DNA of 64,000 nt from a virus. Location of the stretch: the IMG/VR virus record IMGVR_UViG_3300025413_000002, positions 1-64,000 of that record. The stretch is one strand, 5' to 3'. This document shows positions 34,828 to 44,441 of the stretch, one piece after another (positions within the stretch are counted from its first letter, which is position 1; every line of letters starts with the position of its first letter). The notes beneath the pieces are model-generated. The model ran no database searches, had not been told where the DNA came from, and saw only the letters and a list, made by a program, of their open reading frames with translations. The position numbers and the translations under genes are program-made.

Positions 34828-37800
34828 ATGCCAGTCGTAAATATACCTAATGTTGGGGCGGTAAACTTTCCTGATTCCATGTCCCAGGCGGATATTCTTT
34901 CCGCTATTCAAAATGACATACTGCCTAATTACGTTAATAAGCAAGCGCAGGAAGAACAACAGACTCAAGCACCTGCACAGCAAGCACCTACTGAAGGATA
35001 TGGCTTAGCAAGCGCATTTAAAGATGTAATTAGCGCCCCTGGCGATGTGCTCTCCCCAAGCCAAGCAACTTTGGGCGCTGGTGAAAAAGGTATAGTTAAT
35101 GCAAAACAAGCGGTATCTAACGCACAGCTTGCACAACTCATAAACAACCAAGCTGCCGATAAAGAACAATACGGCGAATATTATGAGCGTGCTCCTAAAA
35201 GTGAACTAGAAAAAATTAGTGCCCGCGATAAAACTATAGAAGATAAAATTCAAAACCTTGCTGAGTTTGGTTTAGAACGTAAAGCTATTGAAGAAAAACG
35301 TGGAGTAAACCCTTTAACTAAAACGTTAGGTAATCTACGAGGTAGTGAAGAATATAAAGCCGCAGATAGCTTTGACCAATTAAAAATGATTGGTAACGCA
35401 ATGTGGGATAAAAGAGGCGACTTACCTGGATATGTGGGTGGGGTTGCTTTAGAATCTTTACCTGCTACAGTACCAACAATAGTAGCTGCTATGGCCGCAA
35501 GATTTGGTGGTTTTGGTCCTAAGGGCGCCGCAATTATGGGTGGTAGTGGTTCAGCGTTAACTGAATTTGGTAATCAATATGCTGAACTACGTGCAGAAGG
35601 TATGGACCATAAAGAAGCTTGGGAAAAAGCTGGAGTTAAATCTGCTGTTATCGGTTTGTTTGATGCGGCTTCTTTTAAATCCGCTGGTAATTCAGCAGGT
35701 GAGCTACTTAAAAATGTTGAAAAAGGTTTTATAAAAGAAGCGGCTAAAGAAACAGGTAAAGAAGTTGGCGTACAAGCACTATATGGTATGGCTGGTGAAG
35801 CTTTAGGTTCTGTAGCTATTAATCAAAAAATAGACCCGCTTGATGTTCTTGAAGAAGGTATTGGTGAGATTGCTGGTGCTCCGCTTGAGGCTACTAGTAC
35901 ATTTAAATTTAAACAACAAGAAGCTGTTGAAGCTGCTAATAAACCAACGCCACCTCCAGTAGTTAACCCCCCTGCACCACCAGCCGGCCCACAAATTACT
36001 ACTGCAGTAGGTACGCCTATTGTTGCAGCACCGTTAGATACTGCGGAAAAACAAATAGCTGCTAAAGCAGCTGCACCTATTACACCAACAACTACACCAG
36101 ATGTTGAAGAACAAGCTAAAGCAAAATCAGTTGAACTTGGAATACCTTTAGAAGATGCACGTAAATTAGTTGGCGCACCAGCAGTTGCGGCTCCAGTATC
36201 TACAGTTAACGCAATCAACACCGGCAACCCAGAATTAGATACAATAGCTAATAAGCTCAAGGCAAAATATAACTTGTCTAACGAAAGAGCAATTAAGCAG
36301 GCTACGGAAGTAGTACGCCAACAGAATATAGTAAATCAAGGAGTCCAAAATGGACGAACACAGCCGAGTACTGGAGTTGACGCCGGAATTAATCAGCCAA
36401 GCGTTTCTGTGCCTCAAGCTGGACTTCAGCCCACCGGAGGAGTTACGACATCTCAACCTGCAGGATTGGCAAGCACTATCGGAACTACTGGAGTCCCTGG
36501 AGTACGAGCAGAAGCTGTGCAAGCGGCTGAACCAAGTGCATTAAGTACCGTACCCCAAAACATAATTGATTTACATGCTAAATCAGTTGCAGCAGATGAA
36601 GCAAATAAAGTATCTTCTACTCCAGCTAATAAACGAAATGCTACTATGGCGGCTAGGCGTCTTGGTGAAGCTAAAGCAGCCCAGTTAGGATTAACTTATG
36701 AAGATTATTTAAAAGAATCAAACCCACAAGCAATCCGTGCTTTAGATGATGCAGTAGCCAGCCAATATAATCAGTTACAAGAAACTCCAGCTGCTGTAGC
36801 CCCAGAAGTAATACCTGCACCAACCGCAACTAAAGGTAAACGTACTGGCCGACCACGTGTAGAGTTAACTTATGAACAACAAGCTGAAAAGAAACAAGCT
36901 AAAGCCGCTCAGACTAAAGATTGGAAAGCAGCTACTAAAACTGTACAAGCAGCTATAGAAACTCTTGATACACCTGAGCCTATTAGAGATAACTTTGCAA
37001 CTCAAGATGCTTATTTAGATGCAGGTGTTCAGCATAGAGCAAGACGCAACCAGGCCCTAGATACTTTGCATGAGATTTCTAAAGGTCAACAACGAGATAG
37101 CAAACCAGGTAAGGCTGCTAAAGAAGCTTTGTCTCATCCGTCTGTTACTACTCAAGAACAAGCTAACCTTCAACAGCGTATAGAAATTAAAAAGAAAGCT
37201 GCAGCCACAGCGGGTAAACCATCTAAGTCTGAAACTTCTGGTACACCAGATTCTAAATATTATTCATTTGATAATGCTAGCCAAGCTATTAACTACATAG
37301 CTAATAATGGTACTTTATTTGAACGATTCTTGGCTAAGCGTTTAAGACCTTTCCTTAAGGGTGTAAACCTTATAGTAGTAAATGCAGCCAATGAAGTGCC
37401 TGAGAGTCTTCGCACTAACTTTAAAGGTGCTAACGGTCTTTATGCAGCAACAGAATTAAATGGTAAGTCGTATAGAACTATTTACCTACGTGGCGAATCC
37501 TTTGGCAACTCTACAGATTTTCAAGGCGTAAACAACACAGTATTCCTACACGAAGCTCTGCATGCTGCAGTCAATGCTCGTATTGACGAGTGGAGAAGCC
37601 TGTTAGAAGAAGGCAAAGAAATACCACAAAAGCTTGGCGATGCTATCAATGGTTTGATGGATGTAATGCGTAATGCAAGTCGTGAGTATGCTTACCAAAC
37701 CTTAACAGGCACAATTAATGTTGACCCACGTGTTGCACAGCTATTTACCAGCGAAGCTGAAGGTGGTATTCAGATTTATGACGACCTTAAAGAGTTTGTA

Positions 37801-40800
37801 GCGTATGGTCTAACTGAAGACTCTATGCAGCAGTTCTTGTTCCAAATCAAAGGCGAGATTGTTCCTAATCAGCCTGGTAGATTTAGGTCTTTATTTAATC
37901 GCTTTGTACGTTCAATCCGTGATTTGTTTGACATGGATGACTCACACCAGTCTGCGTTGCAGGATTTAATTGTACTTACAGAAGGTTTGCTTAAATACGA
38001 TACCGAACTGCAAGAAGCACCGCAAGTAAGTGCTGCACGACAAAAGAAAGCTAAGGCTCAAAAGCTAGACCAAGATACTAAAAAGGTTATGCGTAGTCAA
38101 AATATTCACGATATTGCTGAAGGCTTTGGCGGTTGGGTAAAAGATGGTCATGACTTTGGTGATTTAGTTGATTTATTAAAAGCTAGATTTAAAGGCATGA
38201 CTGAGGATGCTATTAAAACTACGCTTATGACTTTACGTACATCTGACATTATTCGTTGGATGGGGGATAAAATTGCTGGCCTAAAAGAAATTGATGAGTT
38301 TACTCAAAAAATGGCTGCGATGAGAACTAATATGCTTGAAGCATATGCAGCTAAAGCTGACCAGCTAGCTAAGTTTATTGTAAGTAACAAAGGTAGTGAC
38401 AAGATTCTTGGTAACGCTATGCACCTTGCACGCCTTAAAGGTGTTACACCAGATGCGCATGCTACCGCTATCGAAGCCGCTAACAATGACCCCAAAGTTA
38501 TTGAATTAACAAAGTTAATAGAAGACCCAGCTACTCCTGCAGAAAAGATATCTAATCTAACAGGGCAAAGAACCCGTCGTAAAAATGATATTCAAATTGT
38601 TTATGACGCTTGGACACAGCTAGGTAAGATTGAAGGCGGCCACGAGATGTATAAAATGGTACGTCAGTTCTACAAAGATAACTTTAACTTGCAACGCCAC
38701 TACTTAGACGAGCGCATTGAACGCCTACAAGAGTTGCCTGGTGATGTTAAAGATGAAAAGACTCCTAAAGGCCAGCTCATGGCTGAGATTCGCAAGATGC
38801 AGGAGAAGGATGCTATACAAGAATACTTCCCATTAATGCGTCATGGTCCAGCTTGGTTCCGTGAATCTGGTACAGATGGTGGTTTTATTTTATTTGATGA
38901 ACCATGGCAGCGTGAGTTGTATGCAATCAAACGTGCTAAAGAATTAGGTAAGCCTGTTGAAGAGTTGTTTAAAGACTTAACCTTTACTTCTGGTAATGAT
39001 ATAGCTTCTCTAAGAAATACTAATCAAAGAGAAAGCACCATGTTGAAAAACATGTTTGAAATCATTGATAAGGCTAACTTAGATGAAATTTCTTCTGAAG
39101 ATTTAAAAGACTCGTTATATCAAACTTGGTTAACAACTCTGCCAGAAGCAAGTATTCGCAAGCAGTTTATGCATGCAGAAAATGTATCTGGTTTTAGTGC
39201 CGATATCTTCCGCAACTTTACTGAATCTGCTAACCGTATGGCTAGCCAGACCCCACGCCTCAAGTATGCAGACCAAATGCAAACTGAGATTACTCGTGCT
39301 AGAGATAGTCTTGCAGGTGACCCGGACCAAGCCAAGTTAGGTTTGTTTATTGATACTGTTGGTGGCCGTGCAATGGAGCAGCTAAACCCACCAAGCCCTA
39401 ATCAACTAGCTTCTATAGCTACAAGATACGCATACTATATGTTATTGACTGGTGCTGGTTCTGCTGCTGTACAGTTAGTTGCTGTTCCAGTTATGATTTA
39501 CCCAGTATTGGGTGCACGTTATGGCTATGCTAGAGCCTCACTTAAGTTTGCTGCTTATTCAAACATTCTAGGTAGCATGGGTGTCAACATTAAAGAGACA
39601 CCAGAAACAATTCGTGGGTACCACATACCTAGCGTAACTGTATCTGTAGCTGATTCTTCACGTATTAAAAACAGCAAGACTTTATCTGCAGCATATCAAG
39701 CACTTAAAGAGCGTGGCTTGTTTGCCTTTACTGAAAACAATCTTCTTTCCCAGCGGGGTCGTACCCCATTAAATGCAACTCTTAGCGGGCCTAAGAAAGC
39801 ATTACGTATGACTGCCAATATTATGTCTGGTTTGTTTAGTGGTGCAGAACGTGTTAGTCGTGAGATTGCTGCGATGATGGCGTTTGAAATGCACTACGAT
39901 AAGACTAAGAACTTTGAAGAGTCTGTTGAAAAAGCTATTGCTGCTGTGCAAGATAACATGGGTCGCTACGATGCTATGGAAAGACCAGAGTTATTTAAGA
40001 AGTTACCAGTTATTTCCCAGTTCAAAATGTACGCAGCAAACATGACTTCTTTCTTTGTTCGCCATGCGTATAACTCAACTAAAGTAATTAGTGACCCTAA
40101 GTTAGCCTTTGAAAGCATGAAGATTTTAACCGGCGTTTTGATGATGGGCGCTATGTTCCATGGATTAAAAGGTATGCCACTCTATAGCGTTGTAGGTGCA
40201 GTTGTTGAAGCGCTTAGCGACTTGGGTGATGACGACGAAGAGAAGCGTAGAAAACGTGCTAGAAATCCGCTAGTTGCACAGAATGCTGACTTGCGTTTCC
40301 GTGAGTTTTTAAATGATAACTTTGGTCCTGTTATGGGAGACGTACTTTACAGCGGCCCTATATCTTCTCTTACCGATATTAATATTGGTGCTAAGACTTC
40401 GTTTGATAACTTGTGGTTCCGTGGCGGCAAACCAGCTAAGACTAACCAGGAAGCATTTAATAACTTTGTATTAGCCAATATTGGCCCAGCAGTATCAGGT
40501 ATTCTTGGTCAGACTGGTGCATTAGACGACTTTGAAAATGGGCATATTGAACGTGGCCTAGAGAAGATGTTACCTGCGTTCTTCAAAAACCCACTAGTAG
40601 CTGGACGTCTTGCAACTGAAGGCGCTAAGACTAAGGGTGGCGATACCATTATTAAGAAAGAAGATGTAACTGCGGCTAACGTAATCGCACAAGCTGCGGG
40701 CTTTGCTCCTACTAAGTTGGCTCGTCAACAAGAAGTTGGCTTTGAGTTAAAAGGTGAATATGTCAAAGCTGAGCAAGAAAGAACTCAGATTCTGCAGCGC

Positions 40801-41046
40801 CTAACCGACTCTGTCTTAAACAAAGATTTTGGTGGTGGTCAGAAAGATGTACAGCCTGTTATCAATCAAATCCGTCAGTTTAACAAACGCTACCCAATGG
40901 ATAAGGTAATGATTGACGGCGATGCTATCCAAAATACTTTGGATTCAGCATTAGAAGCTAGGGCACGCACATATAAGGGCGTACGTATTCCAACCGAAGC
41001 TATGATTCCTTACTTTGTTCCTGTCTTAAATCAGGGCAAGAAATAA
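34828..41046 (+). CDS. Giant internal virion protein with metallopeptidase-like domain
   Basis: 2072 aa, the largest gene here. It begins with a short module VNIPNVGAVNFPDSMSQADI common at the N-terminus of giant phage proteins. A Pro/Ala-rich region (about 360-700) links to a zincin-like domain with HEALH at 908-912 and a possible third ligand in KEFVAYG at about 989. A long helical region follows, and near 1650-1800 a part with AMMAFEMHYDKTKNFEESV and KMYAANMTSFFVRHAYNSTK resembles domains of phage polyvalent proteins. Probably ejected with the DNA; protease activity is inferred. Confidence 0.7.
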   Translation: MPVVNIPNVGAVNFPDSMSQADILSAIQNDILPNYVNKQAQEEQQTQAPAQQAPTEGYGLASAFKDVISAPGDVLSPSQATLGAGEKGIVNAKQAVSNAQLAQLINNQAADKEQYGEYYERAPKSELEKISARDKTIEDKIQNLAEFGLERKAIEEKRGVNPLTKTLGNLRGSEEYKAADSFDQLKMIGNAMWDKRGDLPGYVGGVALESLPATVPTIVAAMAARFGGFGPKGAAIMGGSGSALTEFGNQYAELRAEGMDHKEAWEKAGVKSAVIGLFDAASFKSAGNSAGELLKNVEKGFIKEAAKETGKEVGVQALYGMAGEALGSVAINQKIDPLDVLEEGIGEIAGAPLEATSTFKFKQQEAVEAANKPTPPPVVNPPAPPAGPQITTAVGTPIVAAPLDTAEKQIAAKAAAPITPTTTPDVEEQAKAKSVELGIPLEDARKLVGAPAVAAPVSTVNAINTGNPELDTIANKLKAKYNLSNERAIKQATEVVRQQNIVNQGVQNGRTQPSTGVDAGINQPSVSVPQAGLQPTGGVTTSQPAGLASTIGTTGVPGVRAEAVQAAEPSALSTVPQNIIDLHAKSVAADEANKVSSTPANKRNATMAARRLGEAKAAQLGLTYEDYLKESNPQAIRALDDAVASQYNQLQETPAAVAPEVIPAPTATKGKRTGRPRVELTYEQQAEKKQAKAAQTKDWKAATKTVQAAIETLDTPEPIRDNFATQDAYLDAGVQHRARRNQALDTLHEISKGQQRDSKPGKAAKEALSHPSVTTQEQANLQQRIEIKKKAAATAGKPSKSETSGTPDSKYYSFDNASQAINYIANNGTLFERFLAKRLRPFLKGVNLIVVNAANEVPESLRTNFKGANGLYAATELNGKSYRTIYLRGESFGNSTDFQGVNNTVFLHEALHAAVNARIDEWRSLLEEGKEIPQKLGDAINGLMDVMRNASREYAYQTLTGTINVDPRVAQLFTSEAEGGIQIYDDLKEFVAYGLTEDSMQQFLFQIKGEIVPNQPGRFRSLFNRFVRSIRDLFDMDDSHQSALQDLIVLTEGLLKYDTELQEAPQVSAARQKKAKAQKLDQDTKKVMRSQNIHDIAEGFGGWVKDGHDFGDLVDLLKARFKGMTEDAIKTTLMTLRTSDIIRWMGDKIAGLKEIDEFTQKMAAMRTNMLEAYAAKADQLAKFIVSNKGSDKILGNAMHLARLKGVTPDAHATAIEAANNDPKVIELTKLIEDPATPAEKISNLTGQRTRRKNDIQIVYDAWTQLGKIEGGHEMYKMVRQFYKDNFNLQRHYLDERIERLQELPGDVKDEKTPKGQLMAEIRKMQEKDAIQEYFPLMRHGPAWFRESGTDGGFILFDEPWQRELYAIKRAKELGKPVEELFKDLTFTSGNDIASLRNTNQRESTMLKNMFEIIDKANLDEISSEDLKDSLYQTWLTTLPEASIRKQFMHAENVSGFSADIFRNFTESANRMASQTPRLKYADQMQTEITRARDSLAGDPDQAKLGLFIDTVGGRAMEQLNPPSPNQLASIATRYAYYMLLTGAGSAAVQLVAVPVMIYPVLGARYGYARASLKFAAYSNILGSMGVNIKETPETIRGYHIPSVTVSVADSSRIKNSKTLSAAYQALKERGLFAFTENNLLSQRGRTPLNATLSGPKKALRMTANIMSGLFSGAERVSREIAAMMAFEMHYDKTKNFEESVEKAIAAVQDNMGRYDAMERPELFKKLPVISQFKMYAANMTSFFVRHAYNSTKVISDPKLAFESMKILTGVLMMGAMFHGLKGMPLYSVVGAVVEALSDLGDDDEEKRRKRARNPLVAQNADLRFREFLNDNFGPVMGDVLYSGPISSLTDINIGAKTSFDNLWFRGGKPAKTNQEAFNNFVLANIGPAVSGILGQTGALDDFENGHIERGLEKMLPAFFKNPLVAGRLATEGAKTKGGDTIIKKEDVTAANVIAQAAGFAPTKLARQQEVGFELKGEYVKAEQERTQILQRLTDSVLNKDFGGGQKDVQPVINQIRQFNKRYPMDKVMIDGDAIQNTLDSALEARARTYKGVRIPTEAMIPYFVPVLNQGKK

Positions 41047-41050
41047 AAAA

Positions 41051-41069
41051 TCCCCGCACTAGGCGGGGA
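41051..41069 (-). terminator. Rho-independent terminator for leftward transcripts
   Basis: TCCCCGC/GCGGGGA hairpin whose T-run (ATTTTTT) lies on the - strand side only. It ends the early operon from the right at the junction with the late operon; + strand transcripts would form the hairpin without a T-run. Confidence 0.8.
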
Positions 41070-41105
41070 CAAAGAGGGGAGGAAGGAGCTTTCTTCCAAG
41101 GAAAA

Positions 41106-41120
41106 GCAGACGTGGTCTGC
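41106..41120 (-). terminator. Second, weaker leftward terminator hairpin
   Basis: GCAGAC-GTG-GTCTGC hairpin followed on the - strand by TTTTCC. It lies 15 bases after the stop of the last leftward gene. Confidence 0.5.
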
Positions 41121-41134
41121 CCTTGCAGTATAAC

Positions 41135-41329
41135 TCAAATCCTCCAGACACGAATACCTCTGATGCTATCTTCGATGCTAACCTTCATCAAAACTGGCAT
41201 CTGCAATCTTTTTGCGGTGCGAGCTATATCCTGCTTAGCTTGCATGCAATTCAAGCAAGGAACAAAGAAAGACGTCCCCGGCTTGAAGTTTTTCCAATTA
41301 ATGTTGTAGCTCAGTTTCCCTACTAGCAT
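41135..41329 (-). CDS. Small Cys-containing phage protein
   Basis: 64 aa from the ATG at 41329 inside the end of the primase gene. It has GTSFFVPCLNCMQAKQDIAR and a C-terminal SIEDSIRGIRVWRI; I recall proteins with the GTSFF...RGxRVWR pattern as a small conserved phage family of unknown function. It is the last gene of the leftward operon before the terminators. An opposite-strand frame over the same bases has no ribosome site. Confidence 0.6.
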   Translation of the reverse strand: MLVGKLSYNINWKNFKPGTSFFVPCLNCMQAKQDIARTAKRLQMPVLMKVSIEDSIRGIRVWRI

Positions 41330-44144
41330 GCTCAATCTCCGGTGCAATTAATCCATCTATATCTAGTAACCCAGTAGAGCAATCAAATATCAATGCTGTT
41401 ACTCCAGGGGAGGTAATTTTCATACCTTTAGACATACGCTTATTCATGTAGCCTTTGTAGAATCCTTTAAGTTCTAATTCTCTTAGGGTGTCCTTGTAGT
41501 TAGTCTGGCGTTCTACACAGTCGTGCTTAAACTCACGAGTTACAAAGAACATCAACTTAGTATCAGGCTCATAGCGGATAAGCAATTCGCCCTTAGGTTC
41601 TAAAGTAGGCAAAGAATGGGCTGCAGTACGTTTATCTACGTCAGCTTTTACTACCAAGATGTTTTGCATGTGGCGGTTAATATAGTCACCCACTACGGCT
41701 ACGGCGCTTTCTGTAGGAGGTTTAATCTCTTCACGCATGCCTTGGATAGTCTTGCAAGTCCATTTATAAATCTCGGCCATGTCATAGTCATGCAAACCAA
41801 TACGCTTAGCAATAAGGCCACCAGCTATGTTACAAGCCGCCACAGCTGACCAAAAGCGTTCAGGAGGGGTTAGCCTTAACTCGGTATCAATACGGCGTTG
41901 TACATCCAAAATAGCCTGTACTGCTTCTTCTAAGTTATCTACCAGCCACTTGATGTATATATCCCCAGCATGCCCGTAATTCTCCTTTAGCTGGCGGTCA
42001 AATAGGCGCTTACCATCTTCGGTAGAAATAACATTGTTAGGTGGGATTGTGTACTCAAAAAGACGTAGCATCTCAGCATTAGCCCCAGCCTTAGCAGAAC
42101 CTAACTTTTCATAGAAAGACGCATTGGCGCTAGCCAAAGACATAGTCTGCCAAGTAGTGTTGTTTTCACGCAACTCATTGGTAGCCCCTTTCATGCGGTC
42201 CTTAGCCCTACCTTGAGACATTCCATAAGCCAAATCTGAGAAGTCTGCAGGGGTTATATTGGTTATTTCGTCAATGGTATAGGGTAAGTTATTCATTACC
42301 CCCAAACGCTGCATCTTGGCGTTGTTTGTGTCCTTCCAGACCGATGACAAAGACTCGGGGTGACCATACACACTGTTGCACATAAACAACGTTGTTGACT
42401 TACCAGTACCGCCAAACTTATAGATGACGTTAATGATTGCACCCTTAAGTCCAGTGAACTTAAATAGTGGTGCGCCAAAGGCAGTCAGGGCAGCAAACGC
42501 ATGTGGTTCTAGGCCCGGTAGGGAATACATATTAAATACTTCTCGCCAGTCTTCATACGTACCACATGGCACCATGTACTGTGCAATGGCTCGGGTCTCG
42601 GTTGATGCTGGACTTCCATAAGTACCATCCTTGCTAATCTCCCTATCCCCAATAATGAACTTGCTGTCTTTATCAGCCCATCCAAATTGTGTTCTCATAA
42701 TTTCTGATTTCCTTTTGTATTGCAGATTTTTTACAAATGACATAACAAAGTTAGATAAGTATTTCATTTGCGTTGGTGTGCAAGCTACACCCTTTGTTGC
42801 CAGCTCTTTTTTTAATTCGTCTGGTGATGCTATGATTGACAAAGGCACTACAAATTCCTTTATGCCATCATGAGGCAGATGCAGTTTCATTAATGCAACG
42901 GCTCCCGCAGTTGGGTCGGTCATTAACTTAACTACATATAAATCATGCTCATATACGCAGATTGGTTCGGCTTCCTCTGTTGTTGGGGGCATAAAGATTC
43001 CACCCGCAGCACCACGTAAAAACGGCTTAGGATACTCAGGGATAACTTCTACCACACCCTCTTTCACTTCTACCTTGTTATCTTCTAACTTCGCTTCATT
43101 AATCTCAGAACTAAGTGCGACTGGTCCTGTAATTTTGCCTTTCCATTTGCAGCCATCGCAACCACCAGGATTGTGTTTCTCAAATGTTGCACAGGTATGA
43201 GGGCCGCCTTTACCTTCTTTTTGTTGGGTAGCTTTAGCCTCGGTAGCAATCGCATCATAGTCAGGGTGCTGACTAGACATCATATGAATAGCAACCTCTC
43301 TATCCACGCATACATTAGCTACGGTTAGTGCCGACCACCATAATGGCTCGCTGATTGAGTCTTGATTTTCATAAGCATAATTAAGCTGTTGGCAACCGTT
43401 ATCACCACGAATCATGATGTTCTTAAAGCGTTGAATCTTGTTGCCTAACAAAGACTTAGTAAATTCGTTAAGCTCACCTTTACTAGGTGCAAACTCTATG
43501 GGTGCTACCTCAGTAACACCTAGTATTTCCTTGAACTTCCCAAACTCTATAGGCGCACCTTCTACTATGATTGATACTGGTAGGGCTGGTATTTCTTTAA
43601 AGTTAAATGTTCCAGGTATCCGCAAGACTCTAGCGGTTTCAAACACGGATGGGTCTACATAAAAGTTTTGTTTAATGCAAAGGTCTCTAAAGCGTTTAGC
43701 TACTGGTTCCCAAGCGTTCCGTGAAACAGATTCTGTTAAGGGCCAATACACATGTAAGCCTCTGCCTGAGTCAACAATAATTGGTGTTGGTAAGCCAATT
43801 AAATCGCAGAACTTTTTGAGTTCTTGCATACCTGTTGCTTGGTCAATATAACCATCAGGTCTTCCAGTTTTTGGGTTTACTTCTGCTTTAGCTTCGCCGC
43901 AATCTATATCCAGCCAGAATGCTTTAAGCGCTTTCACGTTATCTTGTTCTCTGCTCTCGCCAGTTTCAAACTTAGCAAGCCCAAAGAATACGTTGCGTTC
44001 TTCTGCAACAAACTTTTCTGTTATTTTATTTACTTCTTCTCGTGTCTGTACTAGCTTTTGTCTTACAGATTTCCCTTTAATTCCAAGTACAGCAAACCAT
44101 CCCTCTTGGGGAAGTACTGTATCTAAAAGGTCAATTGTTGTCAT
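41298..44144 (-). CDS. Primase-polymerase (AEP) fused to a DUF927-like helicase
   Basis: 948 aa from the ATG at 44144 with GGAAG upstream. The N-terminal part shows archaeo-eukaryotic primase motifs: FWLDIDCG (D79-x-D81) and SGRGLHVYW (126-134). A Cys cluster (HTC, GGCDGCKWKG near 330) may bind zinc. The C-terminal ATPase has Walker A GGTGKS at 578-583 and YTIDEITN as a Walker B-like segment. Such fusions prime and unwind DNA at the phage fork. It fits with the family A polymerase encoded upstream in the operon. Confidence 0.8.
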   Translation of the reverse strand: MTTIDLLDTVLPQEGWFAVLGIKGKSVRQKLVQTREEVNKITEKFVAEERNVFFGLAKFETGESREQDNVKALKAFWLDIDCGEAKAEVNPKTGRPDGYIDQATGMQELKKFCDLIGLPTPIIVDSGRGLHVYWPLTESVSRNAWEPVAKRFRDLCIKQNFYVDPSVFETARVLRIPGTFNFKEIPALPVSIIVEGAPIEFGKFKEILGVTEVAPIEFAPSKGELNEFTKSLLGNKIQRFKNIMIRGDNGCQQLNYAYENQDSISEPLWWSALTVANVCVDREVAIHMMSSQHPDYDAIATEAKATQQKEGKGGPHTCATFEKHNPGGCDGCKWKGKITGPVALSSEINEAKLEDNKVEVKEGVVEVIPEYPKPFLRGAAGGIFMPPTTEEAEPICVYEHDLYVVKLMTDPTAGAVALMKLHLPHDGIKEFVVPLSIIASPDELKKELATKGVACTPTQMKYLSNFVMSFVKNLQYKRKSEIMRTQFGWADKDSKFIIGDREISKDGTYGSPASTETRAIAQYMVPCGTYEDWREVFNMYSLPGLEPHAFAALTAFGAPLFKFTGLKGAIINVIYKFGGTGKSTTLFMCNSVYGHPESLSSVWKDTNNAKMQRLGVMNNLPYTIDEITNITPADFSDLAYGMSQGRAKDRMKGATNELRENNTTWQTMSLASANASFYEKLGSAKAGANAEMLRLFEYTIPPNNVISTEDGKRLFDRQLKENYGHAGDIYIKWLVDNLEEAVQAILDVQRRIDTELRLTPPERFWSAVAACNIAGGLIAKRIGLHDYDMAEIYKWTCKTIQGMREEIKPPTESAVAVVGDYINRHMQNILVVKADVDKRTAAHSLPTLEPKGELLIRYEPDTKLMFFVTREFKHDCVERQTNYKDTLRELELKGFYKGYMNKRMSKGMKITSPGVTALIFDCSTGLLDIDGLIAPEIEHASRETELQH
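42028..42040. repeat. Outlying one-mismatch copy of the CTAACA-W-TGTTAG dyad
   Basis: ATAACATTGTTAG inside the primase gene, 12 kb from the main cluster. It may be a chance match. Confidence 0.3.
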
Positions 44145-44168
44145 ATATCTTCCAAAGAAACACAATCG

Positions 44169-44189
44169 GAGAGGGTTTGGCGTCCTCTC
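44169..44189 (-). promoter_or_regulatory. Hairpin in the primase leader
   Basis: Inverted repeat GAGAGG/CCTCTC with a 9-base loop in the 69-base gap upstream of the primase gene. No T-run follows, so a translational or processing role is more likely than termination. Confidence 0.35.
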
Positions 44190-44213
44190 GTCCTGTGTAT
44201 AAAAAACAATTAA

Positions 44214-44441
44214 TTAAAGCTGGTCTAATAAACCTTGTATGGCAGGCTCGTATACTTCTTGTGGGTCGTGCAGACCCGTAAACCAATTATATACAGTCAT
44301 CCGGCTAACTCCGATAATCCCAGCAACTTGTGCTACGGAAATGCTACACCGTATGCACTCCTTGCCGAGCATTACCCCAAGCTTTTTCTTATCGGCTTGT
44401 TTGTTTAACTGGACCAGCTTTACGCTGTAGCCGTGGCTCAT
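44214..44441 (-). CDS. Helix-turn-helix DNA-binding protein
   Basis: 75 aa from the ATG in the TAATG overlap with the preceding gene. Residues 34-56 (SISVAQVAGIIGVSRMTVYN, then WF) form a clear HTH with the usual A-x3-G-V-S-x-x-T-V pattern of small phage regulators. No other domain. It lies between the putative ssDNA-binding protein and the primase and could be a transcription regulator or an origin-binding factor. Confidence 0.75.
   Translation of the reverse strand: MSHGYSVKLVQLNKQADKKKLGVMLGKECIRCSISVAQVAGIIGVSRMTVYNWFTGLHDPQEVYEPAIQGLLDQL

Noticed and set aside
42028-42040. Primase copy of the dyad as a true member of the cluster
   Set aside because: It has one mismatch and is 12 kb from the cluster; it was listed at low confidence only.
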